From positions 85,381-149,380 of the forward strand of contig NZ_JAQIYM010000017.1 of the NCBI RefSeq assembly GCF_028823535.1: a DNA stretch of 64,000 nt, written 5' to 3'. The position numbers were made by a program, and so were the translations under genes. Shown here in pieces: positions 24,307-32,509 of the stretch. The DNA comes from Pseudomonas serbica (GTDB lineage: Bacteria > Pseudomonadota > Gammaproteobacteria > Pseudomonadales > Pseudomonadaceae). Under the pieces are notes generated by a model. It was given only the letters and a program-made list of their open reading frames with translations, did not search any database and was not told the DNA's origin. Positions within the stretch are counted from its first letter, which is position 1; each line of letters starts with the position of its first letter.

Positions 24307-25292
24307 GGCCAGCCCGGCACTACACGTCGGGCGCCGACCGGTAGCGCTTGAGCGGGCATTTCACCCCACTGGCCCTGGCCTTCGCTCGGGTTGGCGTTCT
24401 GGCCGGATCGAACCTGCTCCTGCTGTGGTGCAGGTGGCGTGTGCTCCCGACGACGATGGCGCAGGGCGAACTCAGCGACCGCGTCTATATCCTCATCGCA
24501 AATCGATGTCACGCCGCGCCACGCCGCATGCGCACGGGCCGCACGCAACCAGACCAGATCAGCGCGCAAGCCGTCGACTCCAGCGGCAAAGCAGCGCTCG
24601 GTAATCTGCACCAGCGCTTCATCGTCGAGGGGAATGCTCGCCAATGTGCTGCGCGCGTTCTGGCAGCGCTCACGCAACGACTGCTGCTGGCTCTCCCATT
24701 CGGCGCAAAATTGTTGCGGGTCGCTGTCGAAATCAAGGCGTCTGCGGATGATTTGCCCGCGCTCAGTCGGTGCGGTCTGGCCACTTAGGGCGACATTCAA
24801 GCCAAAGCGATCGAGGAGTTGCGGACGCAGTTCGCCCTCTTCCGGGTTCATGGTGCCGATCAGCACGAACTTCGCCGAATGCCGATGGGAAATTCCGTCG
24901 CGTTCAACCAGGTTGGTACCGCTGGCGGCCACGTCGAGCAGCAGGTCAACCAGGTGATCGGGCAGCAGATTCACTTCATCGACGTAGAGCACGCCACCGT
25001 CAGCCTTGGCCAGCACACCGGGGGAAAATTGCGCGCGCCCCTCACTCAGGGCCGCGTCGAGGTCGAGCGTGCCGACCAGGCGTTCCTCGGTAGCACCCAA
25101 GGGCAAGGTGACGAACTGGCCGCTGGCCAACAGGTCCGCCAGGCCGCGGGCCAGGGTCGACTTGGCCATGCCGCGCGGGCCTTCGATCAATACGCCGCCA
25201 ATCTTCGGGTCGATGGCGGTCAGGTACAGCGCGAGCTTCAGATCGTCGGCGCCGACCACGGCGGAGAGCGGGAAATGGGGCGTGTCGGTCAT
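24294..25292 (-). CDS. chlI: Cobaltochelatase AAA+ subunit (ChlI/BchI type), zero-frame product
   Basis: Protein of 332 residues. Walker A GPRGMAKST at residues 38-46, Walker B GGVLYVDEVNLLPDHLVDLL, sensor region LIGTMNPEEGELRPQLLDRF and the C-terminal helical bundle. Start ATG 25292 gives MTDTPHFPLSAVVG; longer in-frame starts run through a palindromic repeat. The AAA+ ring drives cobalt insertion by CobN into hydrogenobyrinic acid diamide in aerobic cobalamin synthesis. It lies downstream of cobW-cobN on the same strand. The gene ends with a frameshift site, so some ribosomes make a longer ChlD-like protein instead. Confidence 0.9.
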   Translation of the reverse strand: MTDTPHFPLSAVVGADDLKLALYLTAIDPKIGGVLIEGPRGMAKSTLARGLADLLASGQFVTLPLGATEERLVGTLDLDAALSEGRAQFSPGVLAKADGGVLYVDEVNLLPDHLVDLLLDVAASGTNLVERDGISHRHSAKFVLIGTMNPEEGELRPQLLDRFGLNVALSGQTAPTERGQIIRRRLDFDSDPQQFCAEWESQQQSLRERCQNARSTLASIPLDDEALVQITERCFAAGVDGLRADLVWLRAARAHAAWRGVTSICDEDIDAVAEFALRHRRREHTPPAPQQEQVRSGQNANPSEGQGQWGEMPAQALPVGARRVVPGWPKKP

Positions 25293-25320
25293 GTCGGGTT
25301 TCTCATCATGGTCGGGTGGT

Positions 25321-25351
25321 GATCGTTCCCACGCTCGGCGTGGGAACGATC
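25321..25351. repeat. Palindromic repeat, second family, copy 2
   Basis: GATCGTTCCCA, 9-base loop, TGGGAACGATC: the same 11-bp stem as at 7053-7083, here between cobN and chlI. Confidence 0.85.
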
Positions 25352-25357
25352 CTGCAG

Positions 25358-28300
25358 TCAGCTGTCTTCTTCTATATCCAGCAACAGGTTTTCCAGGGCC
25401 TCGCGATAGTCCCCCGGCTCCTTCCACATCCCCCGCTGTTGCGCTTCGAGCATGCGTTCGGTCATGTCGCGCAGGGCATGGGGATTGTGCTCGCGCACGA
25501 AATCCCGGGTGCCCGGATCGAGCAAGTAGGCATCTGCCAGCAGCGCGTACTGGTGGTCGTCGATCAACTGGGTGGTGGCATCGAAGGCAAACAGGTTGTC
25601 GACCGTCGCCGCCATCTCAAAGGCGCCTTTGTAGCCGTGGCGCTTGACCCCTTCGATCCACTTCGGATTGGCCGCCCGGGAGCGGATGACCCGGTTCAGC
25701 TCTTCCTTCAGCGTGCGGATCTTCGGCAGGTCCGGCTGGCTGTGATCGCCGTGATAACTGGCTGCCGCTGCACCGCTGAGGCTTTCCACCGCCGCCAACA
25801 TGCCGCCCTGGAATTGGTAGTAGTCATTGGAGTCAAGCAAGTCGTGCTCGCGGTTATCCTGGTTTTGCAACACCGCTTGCACCTGGCTCAGGCGCTGGGA
25901 AAACTGCTCGCGGGCTGCGGTGCCTTCATCGGAACCGCCGTAGGCGTAGCCGCCCCAGTTCAGGTACACCTCGGCCAAGTCCTCGCGGCTTTGCCACAGG
26001 CGACCGTCGATGGCACCCTGCACGCCTGCGCCATAGGCGCCGGGTTTGGCGCCGAAGATCCGCCATCCGGCCTGCCGCCGCGCCTCGTCTTCGTCCATTC
26101 CCGATTGCAACAACGCTTCCCGCTCGGCGCGCACCTTGGCGGCCAGCGGATTGAGATCGTCAGGCTCATCCAGCGCAGCGACTGCCTGCACGGCAGCGTC
26201 GAACAGCCGAATCAGGTTGGCAAAGGCGTCGCGGAAGAACCCCGAGACGCGCAAGGTCACGTCGACCCGCGGTCGATCGAGCAGGCTCAACGGCAGAATC
26301 TCAAAGTCGTCGACCCGCTGGCTACCCGTGGCCCACACCGGGCGCACGCCCATCAAGGCCATGGCCTGGGCGATGTCGTCGCCGCCGGTGCGCATGGTCG
26401 CAGTGCCCCACACCGACAGGCCGAGCTGGCGCAAATGATCGCCATGATCCTGCAGGTGGCGTTCGAGAATCAGGTTGGCCGACTGGAAACCGATGCGCCA
26501 CGCGGTGGTGGTCGGCAGGTTGCGCACGTCCACCGAATAGAAGTTGCGCCCGGTCGGCAGTACGTCCAGGCGACCTCGACTCGGCGCGCCACTGGGACCG
26601 GCGGGGACGAATCGGCCACTGAGGGCATCGAGCAGGCCACGCATCTCGGCCGGGCCGCAGGCGTCCAGTCTGGGTGCGACCACTTCGCGCAGGTGGTCGA
26701 GGATGGCGGTCACTTCAGACCAACCGGCCGCCTGTGGGAGCGGGCTTGCTCGCGATGGGGTGTCAGCCACATGGATGTCGACTGACACTCCATCGCGAGC
26801 AGGCTCGCTCCCACAGGGGTCATTCAACATCTGGGAGATCAGCTGTGTGGCGAACAACTCGAGACGTTCGCGGGTGTCGCCTGTGGTGCGCCAGGGTTCA
26901 TCGCTGATCGACAACAATGCGCTCGGCCGCGGCCCACCCCACGGCTCGGCCAGCGCACAGTCCAGCGGATCGAAGCCCAACTCGAACGCCTTGGCCAGCG
27001 CCCGCAACAGGCTCGATTGCGCACCACGGCCATCGCCCCGAGGAATGCGCAGCAGCGCGAGCAAGGTATCGATGCGCAGCCGGCCCATTGGGGATTCACC
27101 AAAGACGTGCAAGCCATCACGGATCTGCGACTCTTTCAGGTCGCACAGGTAGGTGTCCAGGCGCGGCAGCCAGATCGCCGCATCGGCATCACTGTCCAGT
27201 TGTTCGTCCAATTGCAGCTCGCGGTCTATATGGGTATCGCGCACCAGTTGCAGGATGTCGCGTTGCAATTCCCGGGCACGCCGTGGGTCGAGCAGTTGCG
27301 CTTCATAATATTCGTCGGCCAGCAACTCCAGATTGCGCAGCGGACCGTAGGTTTCGGCGCGGGTCAACGGCGGCATCAGGTGATCGATGATCACCGCTTG
27401 CGTCCGGCGTTTGGCCTGGGCGCCTTCGCCCGGGTCGTTGACGATGAACGGATAGATGTTCGGCAGCGGCCCGAGCAGTGCATCCGGCCAGCAGTGCTCT
27501 GAAAGCCCCACGCCCTTGCCCGGCAGCCACTCCAGGTTGCCGTGCTTGCCGACGTGGATCACGCCGTGGGCGCCGTAGGTGCCGCGTAACCAGAAGTAGA
27601 ACGCCAGGTAGCCGTGGGGCGGCACCAGGTCCGGGTCGTGGTACACCGCACTGGGGTCCACCTGATAACCCCGCGCCGGCTGGATGCCGACGAAAGTCAG
27701 GCCCAGGCGCAACCCGGCGATCATCATTCGCCCGTCACGACACATCGGATCCTTCTCGGGTGCCCCCCAACGTTCCAGCACCGCCTGGCGGTTGGCGTCC
27801 GGCAGCGCATTGAACATCTGCAGGTATTCATCCATCGCCAGGCTTTGCTGGCAAGGACGTTGATCGAGGCTATCGAGGTCGTTGCTGACGCCGCCGAGCA
27901 ATTGCTGGATCAGCGCGGTGCCACTGTCCGGCAATTCGGCTGGCAGCGGGTACCCTTCTTCATACAGCGCACGCAGGATATTCAACGCCGCAGCCGGGGT
28001 GTCGAGCCCTACACCATTGCCGATACGACCATCACGGGTCGGGTAATTGGCCAGGATCAGCGCGATACGCTTTTGCCCGTTGGGTACCCGCGCCAGATCA
28101 GTCCAGCGCCGCGCCAGTTGCGCGACAAAGTCCATGCGTTCCGGCTGCGCGCGGTAGCAAACCACATCCGACTGGCTGCGCTCGCTGCGCCAGGCCAGGT
28201 CCTTGAAGCTGATCGGCCGGCTGATGATGCGCCCGTCCAGTTCGGGCAGCGCAATGTGCATCGCCAGGTCCCGCGGGCCGAGGCCCTGTTCGCTGGCTCG

Positions 28301-29200
28301 CCAACCGGGTTCGTTGTCCTGGGCGCAAATCGCCTGGATCACCGGGATATTGCGGCGAAACGGCCGCAAGTGCGGTGCTTCAGGGCTCGATTGGGCGAAA
28401 CCGGTGGTATTGAGAATCACCCCTGCCCCGACTTCATCCAGCCAGTCTTCGACCATGCAAAGGCAGCCGGGCTCTTTCAAACTGGCCAGTGCAATGGGCA
28501 ACGGGTTCAACCCCGCCGCTTGCAGGCGCTGGCAGAACATATCAATGAAAGCCGTGTTCGCCGCCTGCAGATGCGAGCGGTAGAACAGGACCGCCGCCAC
28601 CGGTTGACCGGCCTGCCAGTCGGCGTGCCAGTCGCTCAGTTGCGCGGGGCTTTTTCGCGGGTGGTAAATCGCCGTGCGCGGCAGGGTTTGCGGCTCGGCC
28701 CAGGCGTAGTCACGATCCAGCCAGCGATTGGCCAGGCATCGGAAAAAGTCGCGGGCATTGCCCAGGCCACCCTGGCGCAGAAACTGCCAAAGCCGGTCGC
28801 GATCCTCGACGCCTACGGTGCTGAGGTCGCTGAGCTCCGGGTCCGGCCTGTCATCGCCCGGAACCAGAATCAGCTGTACACCGCGCTGTGACAGCTCCAC
28901 CAGCCGTTCGACGCCGTAGCGCCAATAGGCAATGCCGCCGTGCAGCGAAATCAGAATGACTTTGGCGTGGCGCAATACTTCGTCGACATACAGATCCACC
29001 GATGCATGGTTCTGCACCTGCATCGGGTTGGCCAGGCGCACGCTCGGGTAGTCGTCGGGCAACTGCTGCGCCGCTTCGGCGAGCAGCGCCAGGCTGGAGT
29101 CGCCGCTGCACAGGATCACCAGCTCGGCGGGGGTTTGTCCAAGGTCGGCAATGTTGTCATCCGACACGAATCCGCCGGGCTGAGTCCTGAGCAGGTGCAT
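25358..29200 (-). CDS. cobN: Cobaltochelatase large subunit CobN
   Basis: Protein of 1280 residues of the CobN/BchH family, which binds the corrinoid substrate and inserts Co2+ with help from the AAA+/VWA subunits. Recognisable blocks include YPTRDGRIGNGVGLDTPAAA, GTYGAHGVIHVGKHGNLEWL and PKWIEGVKRHGYKGAFEMAA. The ATG at 29200 lies 3 bases after the cobW stop, implying coupling. Residues about 794-823 are encoded by a REP pair inserted in frame (DPCGSEPARDGVSVDIHVAD and TPSRASPLPQ), a stretch foreign to the family, so the protein is about 30 residues longer than expected. The frame is intact on both sides. Confidence 0.93.
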   Translation of the reverse strand: MHLLRTQPGGFVSDDNIADLGQTPAELVILCSGDSSLALLAEAAQQLPDDYPSVRLANPMQVQNHASVDLYVDEVLRHAKVILISLHGGIAYWRYGVERLVELSQRGVQLILVPGDDRPDPELSDLSTVGVEDRDRLWQFLRQGGLGNARDFFRCLANRWLDRDYAWAEPQTLPRTAIYHPRKSPAQLSDWHADWQAGQPVAAVLFYRSHLQAANTAFIDMFCQRLQAAGLNPLPIALASLKEPGCLCMVEDWLDEVGAGVILNTTGFAQSSPEAPHLRPFRRNIPVIQAICAQDNEPGWRASEQGLGPRDLAMHIALPELDGRIISRPISFKDLAWRSERSQSDVVCYRAQPERMDFVAQLARRWTDLARVPNGQKRIALILANYPTRDGRIGNGVGLDTPAAALNILRALYEEGYPLPAELPDSGTALIQQLLGGVSNDLDSLDQRPCQQSLAMDEYLQMFNALPDANRQAVLERWGAPEKDPMCRDGRMMIAGLRLGLTFVGIQPARGYQVDPSAVYHDPDLVPPHGYLAFYFWLRGTYGAHGVIHVGKHGNLEWLPGKGVGLSEHCWPDALLGPLPNIYPFIVNDPGEGAQAKRRTQAVIIDHLMPPLTRAETYGPLRNLELLADEYYEAQLLDPRRARELQRDILQLVRDTHIDRELQLDEQLDSDADAAIWLPRLDTYLCDLKESQIRDGLHVFGESPMGRLRIDTLLALLRIPRGDGRGAQSSLLRALAKAFELGFDPLDCALAEPWGGPRPSALLSISDEPWRTTGDTRERLELFATQLISQMLNDPCGSEPARDGVSVDIHVADTPSRASPLPQAAGWSEVTAILDHLREVVAPRLDACGPAEMRGLLDALSGRFVPAGPSGAPSRGRLDVLPTGRNFYSVDVRNLPTTTAWRIGFQSANLILERHLQDHGDHLRQLGLSVWGTATMRTGGDDIAQAMALMGVRPVWATGSQRVDDFEILPLSLLDRPRVDVTLRVSGFFRDAFANLIRLFDAAVQAVAALDEPDDLNPLAAKVRAEREALLQSGMDEDEARRQAGWRIFGAKPGAYGAGVQGAIDGRLWQSREDLAEVYLNWGGYAYGGSDEGTAAREQFSQRLSQVQAVLQNQDNREHDLLDSNDYYQFQGGMLAAVESLSGAAAASYHGDHSQPDLPKIRTLKEELNRVIRSRAANPKWIEGVKRHGYKGAFEMAATVDNLFAFDATTQLIDDHQYALLADAYLLDPGTRDFVREHNPHALRDMTERMLEAQQRGMWKEPGDYREALENLLLDIEEDS
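26731..26819. repeat. REP pair inserted in frame inside cobN
   Basis: CCTGTGGGAGCGGGCTTGCT with CGCGATGG, a spacer with its own partial symmetry (TGTCAG ... CTGACA), and CATCGCGAGCAGGCTCGCTC with CCACAGG. The whole unit is about 89 bases and, with flanking bases, keeps the cobN frame open without stop codons. Confidence 0.95.
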
Positions 29201-29203
29201 GGG

Positions 29204-30271
29204 TTACACGCTGAGCGCAGCGCGCAGTTGCGCTTCGAGCAAGGTGGCGTCCAGTGCCTGGCCGATCAACACCAGGCGCGTGGTGCGTGCTTCGGCAGCG
29301 CCCCATTGGCGGTCGAAGTGCTTGTCGAAACGTGTGCCCACGCCCTGGATCAGCAGGCGCATCGGTTTGTTCGGGATCGCCGCGAAACCCTTGACGCGCA
29401 GGATGCTGTGCTCGACCACCAGCTGGGTCAGCGCGTCCATCAGCAGGCTTTCGTCGGCTTGCGGCAGTTCGATGGAGATCGAATCGAAGGCGTCGTGATC
29501 GTGGTCATCATGGTCATCGTCGTCATGGTGATGATCGTGATGGCTGTGGCGGCTGTCGATGTGTTCTTCGGAACCGGCGCCGAGGCCGATGAGTACGTCC
29601 AGCGGCAGGCGACCGCTGCTGGCCTCGATGACTTTCACCGCTGGCGGCAATTCTTCGGCGACTTCCAGGCGCACGCGGGCGAGGTCTTCGGCGCTGATCA
29701 GGTCGGCCTTGTTGAGGATCACCAGGTCAGCGCTGGCCAACTGGTCGGCGAACAGCTCGTGCAACGGCGATTCATGGTCCAGGTTCGGGTCGAGCTTGCG
29801 TTGGGCGTCGACTTGATCCGGGAACGCGGCGAAGGTGCCTGCCGCCACGGCCGGGCTGTCGACCACGGTGATCACCGCATCAACGGTGCAGGCGCTGCGG
29901 ATTTCCGGCCACTGGAACGCCTGGACCAAAGGTTTTGGCAGGGCCAGGCCCGAGGTTTCGATCAGAATGTGGTCGAGATCGCCGCGACGGGCCACCAGTT
30001 CGCGCATCACCGGGAAGAATTCTTCCTGCACGGTGCAGCACAGGCAGCCGTTGGCCAATTCATAGACACGGCCGTTGGCCTCTTCTTCGGTGCAACCGAT
30101 GGAGCACTGCTTGAGGATTTCGCCGTCGATGCCAAGCTCGCCGAACTCGTTGACGATCACCGCGATGCGACGGCCCTGGGCGTTGTCGAGCATGTGGCGC
30201 AGCAAGGTGGTCTTGCCCGAGCCGAGGAAGCCGGTGACGATGGTGACAGGGAGTTTGGCCAGTGTTTTCAT
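29204..30271 (-). CDS. cobW: CobW GTP-binding metallochaperone
   Basis: Protein of 355 residues of the COG0523 G3E GTPase family. P-loop GFLGSGKTT near the N terminus, the metal-binding CxCC motif in NGCLCCTVQEEF, GTP motif LNKAD, and a histidine/aspartate-rich loop at about residues 239-262 (HSHHDHHHDDDDHDDHDHD). The C-terminal CobW_C domain follows (RVKGFAAIPNKPMRLLIQGV). CobW is thought to deliver cobalt to the CobN chelatase, which is encoded 3 bases downstream. Start ATG 30271 is preferred over in-frame starts upstream. A cobalamin riboswitch precedes the gene. Confidence 0.93.
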   Translation of the reverse strand: MKTLAKLPVTIVTGFLGSGKTTLLRHMLDNAQGRRIAVIVNEFGELGIDGEILKQCSIGCTEEEANGRVYELANGCLCCTVQEEFFPVMRELVARRGDLDHILIETSGLALPKPLVQAFQWPEIRSACTVDAVITVVDSPAVAAGTFAAFPDQVDAQRKLDPNLDHESPLHELFADQLASADLVILNKADLISAEDLARVRLEVAEELPPAVKVIEASSGRLPLDVLIGLGAGSEEHIDSRHSHHDHHHDDDDHDDHDHDAFDSISIELPQADESLLMDALTQLVVEHSILRVKGFAAIPNKPMRLLIQGVGTRFDKHFDRQWGAAEARTTRLVLIGQALDATLLEAQLRAALSV

Positions 30272-30375
30272 CGGATGCCCTTTGGCAAGGTGGCGGGCAT
30301 ACGGGACGAGAACCGGCAACGCACAAGCGCGCCGGAAGCGTTCGCCACCGGATCACCCCGCCCGGTTGTAGTGAG

Positions 30376-30590
30376 AATCTGTATCGAGGCAGGTCTCCTG
30401 GCTGACGGTGTGCCGGCCTTTAAGCCTGGCATTCGCTGCGCCTTCCCGCGGGCTCGGACTTGAGCGTGCAGTGGCGTGGCAGCGAACATCACCGTTCACA
30501 GTTGCGGGGGCAGCCGCGGCATCGACCGCGTTCCCTTCTTAGCTTCGACAAACGCCGAAGAACCTCGAAAGCGCAAGGCTACGCATGGTA
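30376..30590 (-). ncRNA. Cobalamin riboswitch upstream of cobW-cobN-chlI/D
   Basis: Read on the minus strand, the leader holds the conserved blocks in order: GGGAACGCGGT, GCTGCCCCCGCAACTGT, the B12-box core GCCACTG, and the 3' arm AGCCAGGAGACCTGCC. These are the hallmarks of the cobalamin (adenosylcobalamin) aptamer. About 105 bases separate it from the cobW start. It should reduce expression of the cobalt-chelation operon when cobalamin is plentiful. Ends are approximate. Confidence 0.93.
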
Positions 30591-30626
30591 TTGGGGCGGG
30601 TCAATGTTCACATGAGACTGGCGGCG

Positions 30627-30700
30627 CTCCCTTCGCGGGCAAGCCCGCTCCCACATGGGAATGCGATCACCTGTGGGAGCGGGCTTGCTCGCGAATGAAG
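30627..30700. repeat. REP pair between the two riboswitches
   Basis: CTTCGCGGGCAAGCCCGCTC and inverted GTGGGAGCGGGCTTGCTCGC. It occupies the space between the divergent cobalamin leaders; no gene is present between 30272 and 31105. Confidence 0.92.
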
Positions 30701-30767
30701 CGACTCGGTCCCGAGTTGAGAACCCTTGCCAATTGACGCCCGCCCCTCGCCCATGCTCTCCTACGCA

Positions 30768-30972
30768 CCTTGTTACGGGTGCCCTTCACAGGGTGAAACG
30801 GGAAACCGGTGAATCATGTGCTTTACTCTAAAGCCATGTCAGTCCGGTGCTGCCCCCGCAACGGTAAGCGAGCGAAGCATCAGATCCACTGTGCCAATGT
30901 GGCATGGGAAGGTGATGCTTGCAGGTCAAGGCTAACGCCTGCGCCCCTCGTGAGCCCGGAGACCGGCCCGCA
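30768..30972 (+). ncRNA. Cobalamin riboswitch upstream of cbtB-cbtA-cobE-cobM
   Basis: On the plus strand: GGGAAACCGGTG, GTCCGGTGCTGCCCCCGCAA followed by CGGTAAGC, a CCACTG segment and the 3' arm GAGCCCGGAGACCGGCCCG. The order and spacing match the cobalamin aptamer. It ends about 134 bases before cbtB and should shut off cobalt uptake and later corrin steps when B12 is present. Ends are approximate. Confidence 0.93.
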
Positions 30973-31105
30973 ACACAAAGTGACCACACAATCACTGACT
31001 CAACAAACCCGCGGTGGGCGGGCGCTGTTCGGACTTCTGCGCGCTCGGTCGTGCGGGGCTCTGCTTGCGCTCTTATTCCCCGCTGACAGAACAGAGGGAA
31101 GCGCC

Positions 31106-31300
31106 ATGTCGATCATCAGCAGCACCGGCCACAGCACCACCACCAGCAGCACCACTACCCTGTCTCAACGCCTGACCGCCGCCGTCTGTGCGTCGATCCT
31201 CGGCGCGTGCCTTGTGTATTTCGCCGGTTTCTCGCACATCGAAGCGGTGCACAACGCGGCTCACGACACCCGCCACAGCGCTGCATTCCCGTGCCATTGA
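31106..31300 (+). CDS. cbtB: Cobalt transporter subunit CbtB
   Basis: Protein of 64 residues with one membrane segment (LTAAVCASILGACLVYFAGF) followed by a histidine-bearing tail (SHIEAVHNAAHDTRHSAAFP, ending CH), the known form of CbtB. ATG 31106 gives MSIISSTGH; a GAGGGAA ribosome site lies 7 bases upstream. It forms with CbtA a small cobalt transporter typically placed under B12 riboswitch control, as here. CbtA starts 11 bases downstream. Confidence 0.9.
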   Translation: MSIISSTGHSTTTSSTTTLSQRLTAAVCASILGACLVYFAGFSHIEAVHNAAHDTRHSAAFPCH

Positions 31301-31311
31301 GACCTGCCGAC

Positions 31312-32016
31312 ATGTTCAAGCGTATTGCGCAAACCGCGGGCTTCACCGGGCTGCTGGCCGCCCTGCTGCTGACCCTGTTGCAAAGTTTCTGGGTTTCTCC
31401 GCTGATCTTGCAGGCCGAAACCTACGAAAAATCCGAACCTGCCGCCGTTGCAGCCCACGAACACGCTACGGGCGTCGCTGCCCACAGCCACGACGCCCAA
31501 GCCTGGGAACCGGAAGACGGCTGGCAGCGCGTGTTGTCGACCACCGGCGGTAACCTGGTGGTGGCGGTCGGTTTCGCCCTGATGCTCGCCGGCCTCTATA
31601 CCCTGCGCGCGCCAACCAAAACCTCCCAGGGCCTGCTCTGGGGTTTGGCCGGGTACGCAACCTTTGTGCTGGCACCGACGCTGGGCTTGCCGCCTGAGCT
31701 GCCGGGCACCGCGGCTGCGGATCTGGCGCAACGGCAAATCTGGTGGATCGGCACGGCCGCCTCCACGGCTGTCGGCATTGCGCTGATCGTGTTCAGCCGT
31801 CATTGGCTGATGAAGATCCTCGGCGTGGCGATCCTCGCCGTTCCCCATGTGATTGGCGCACCGCAACCTCAAGTGCACTCGATGCTCGCTCCGCAGGCCC
31901 TGGAAACTCAGTTCAACATCGCTTCGCAGCTGACCAACGTGGCGTTCTGGCTGGCCCTTGGCCTGATCAGCGCCTGGTTGTTCCGCCGCAAAAGCGATGG
32001 CCAATACCACGCATGA
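31312..32016 (+). CDS. cbtA: Cobalt transporter subunit CbtA
   Basis: Protein of 234 residues with about five or six membrane segments (e.g. GFTGLLAALLLTLLQSFWVS, VVAVGFALMLAGLYTL). A periplasmic histidine-containing loop AAHEHATGVAAHSHDAQAWE is typical of CbtA and likely binds metal. Start ATG 31312. It overlaps the next gene by 4 bases (ATGA). With CbtB it is predicted to take up cobalt for corrin synthesis. Confidence 0.9.
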   Translation: MFKRIAQTAGFTGLLAALLLTLLQSFWVSPLILQAETYEKSEPAAVAAHEHATGVAAHSHDAQAWEPEDGWQRVLSTTGGNLVVAVGFALMLAGLYTLRAPTKTSQGLLWGLAGYATFVLAPTLGLPPELPGTAAADLAQRQIWWIGTAASTAVGIALIVFSRHWLMKILGVAILAVPHVIGAPQPQVHSMLAPQALETQFNIASQLTNVAFWLALGLISAWLFRRKSDGQYHA

Positions 32017-32426
32017 CTGACCTTCGCACAGCGCCGACCCTGGTGGTCGGCCTGGGCTGCCAGCGCGGCTGCCCCGTCAGCACGCTGCGGGCACTGCTCG
32101 ACCAGGCATTGCAGGCGCACCGGTTCGAATTGCATCAGATCAAGGCCCTGGCCAGCATCGACCTGAAGCGCGACGAGCCGGCCCTGATCGAACTGGCCGA
32201 GCAGCTTGGGTTACAGATGATGTACTTCAGCAGTGAACAACTCGCCGGCTATCAACCGCAACTCAGCCATCATTCCGAGATCGCCTTTGAACGTACCGGG
32301 TGCTATGGCGTGGCGGAAAGCGCCGCTCTGGCCCTGGCGGAACAACTGGCCAACGCCCCGGCCAAATTGCTGATCCCGCGACAAAAATATGCCCAGGCGA
32401 CCCTGGCATTGGCCGGCGCCGCGTAA
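32013..32426 (+). CDS. cobE: CobE / CbiG C-terminal-domain protein
   Basis: Protein of 137 residues matching the CbiG C-terminal/CobE family. The family start LVVGLGCQRGCPVSTLRALL and the later TGCYGVAESAALAL are visible. It is a stand-alone domain in aerobic cobalamin producers, needed for corrin ring synthesis although its exact role is unsettled. The start codon overlaps the cbtA stop (ATGA), so translation is coupled. cobM follows after 83 bases. Confidence 0.88.
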   Translation: MTDLRTAPTLVVGLGCQRGCPVSTLRALLDQALQAHRFELHQIKALASIDLKRDEPALIELAEQLGLQMMYFSSEQLAGYQPQLSHHSEIAFERTGCYGVAESAALALAEQLANAPAKLLIPRQKYAQATLALAGAA

Positions 32427-32509
32427 AATCCCCGATAATTCGCCCATTCGATCATGAGCAATCTTCATCTGAAGCCTGCGTCCCCCCCTATTTCCAACAG
32501 GAACCGACG

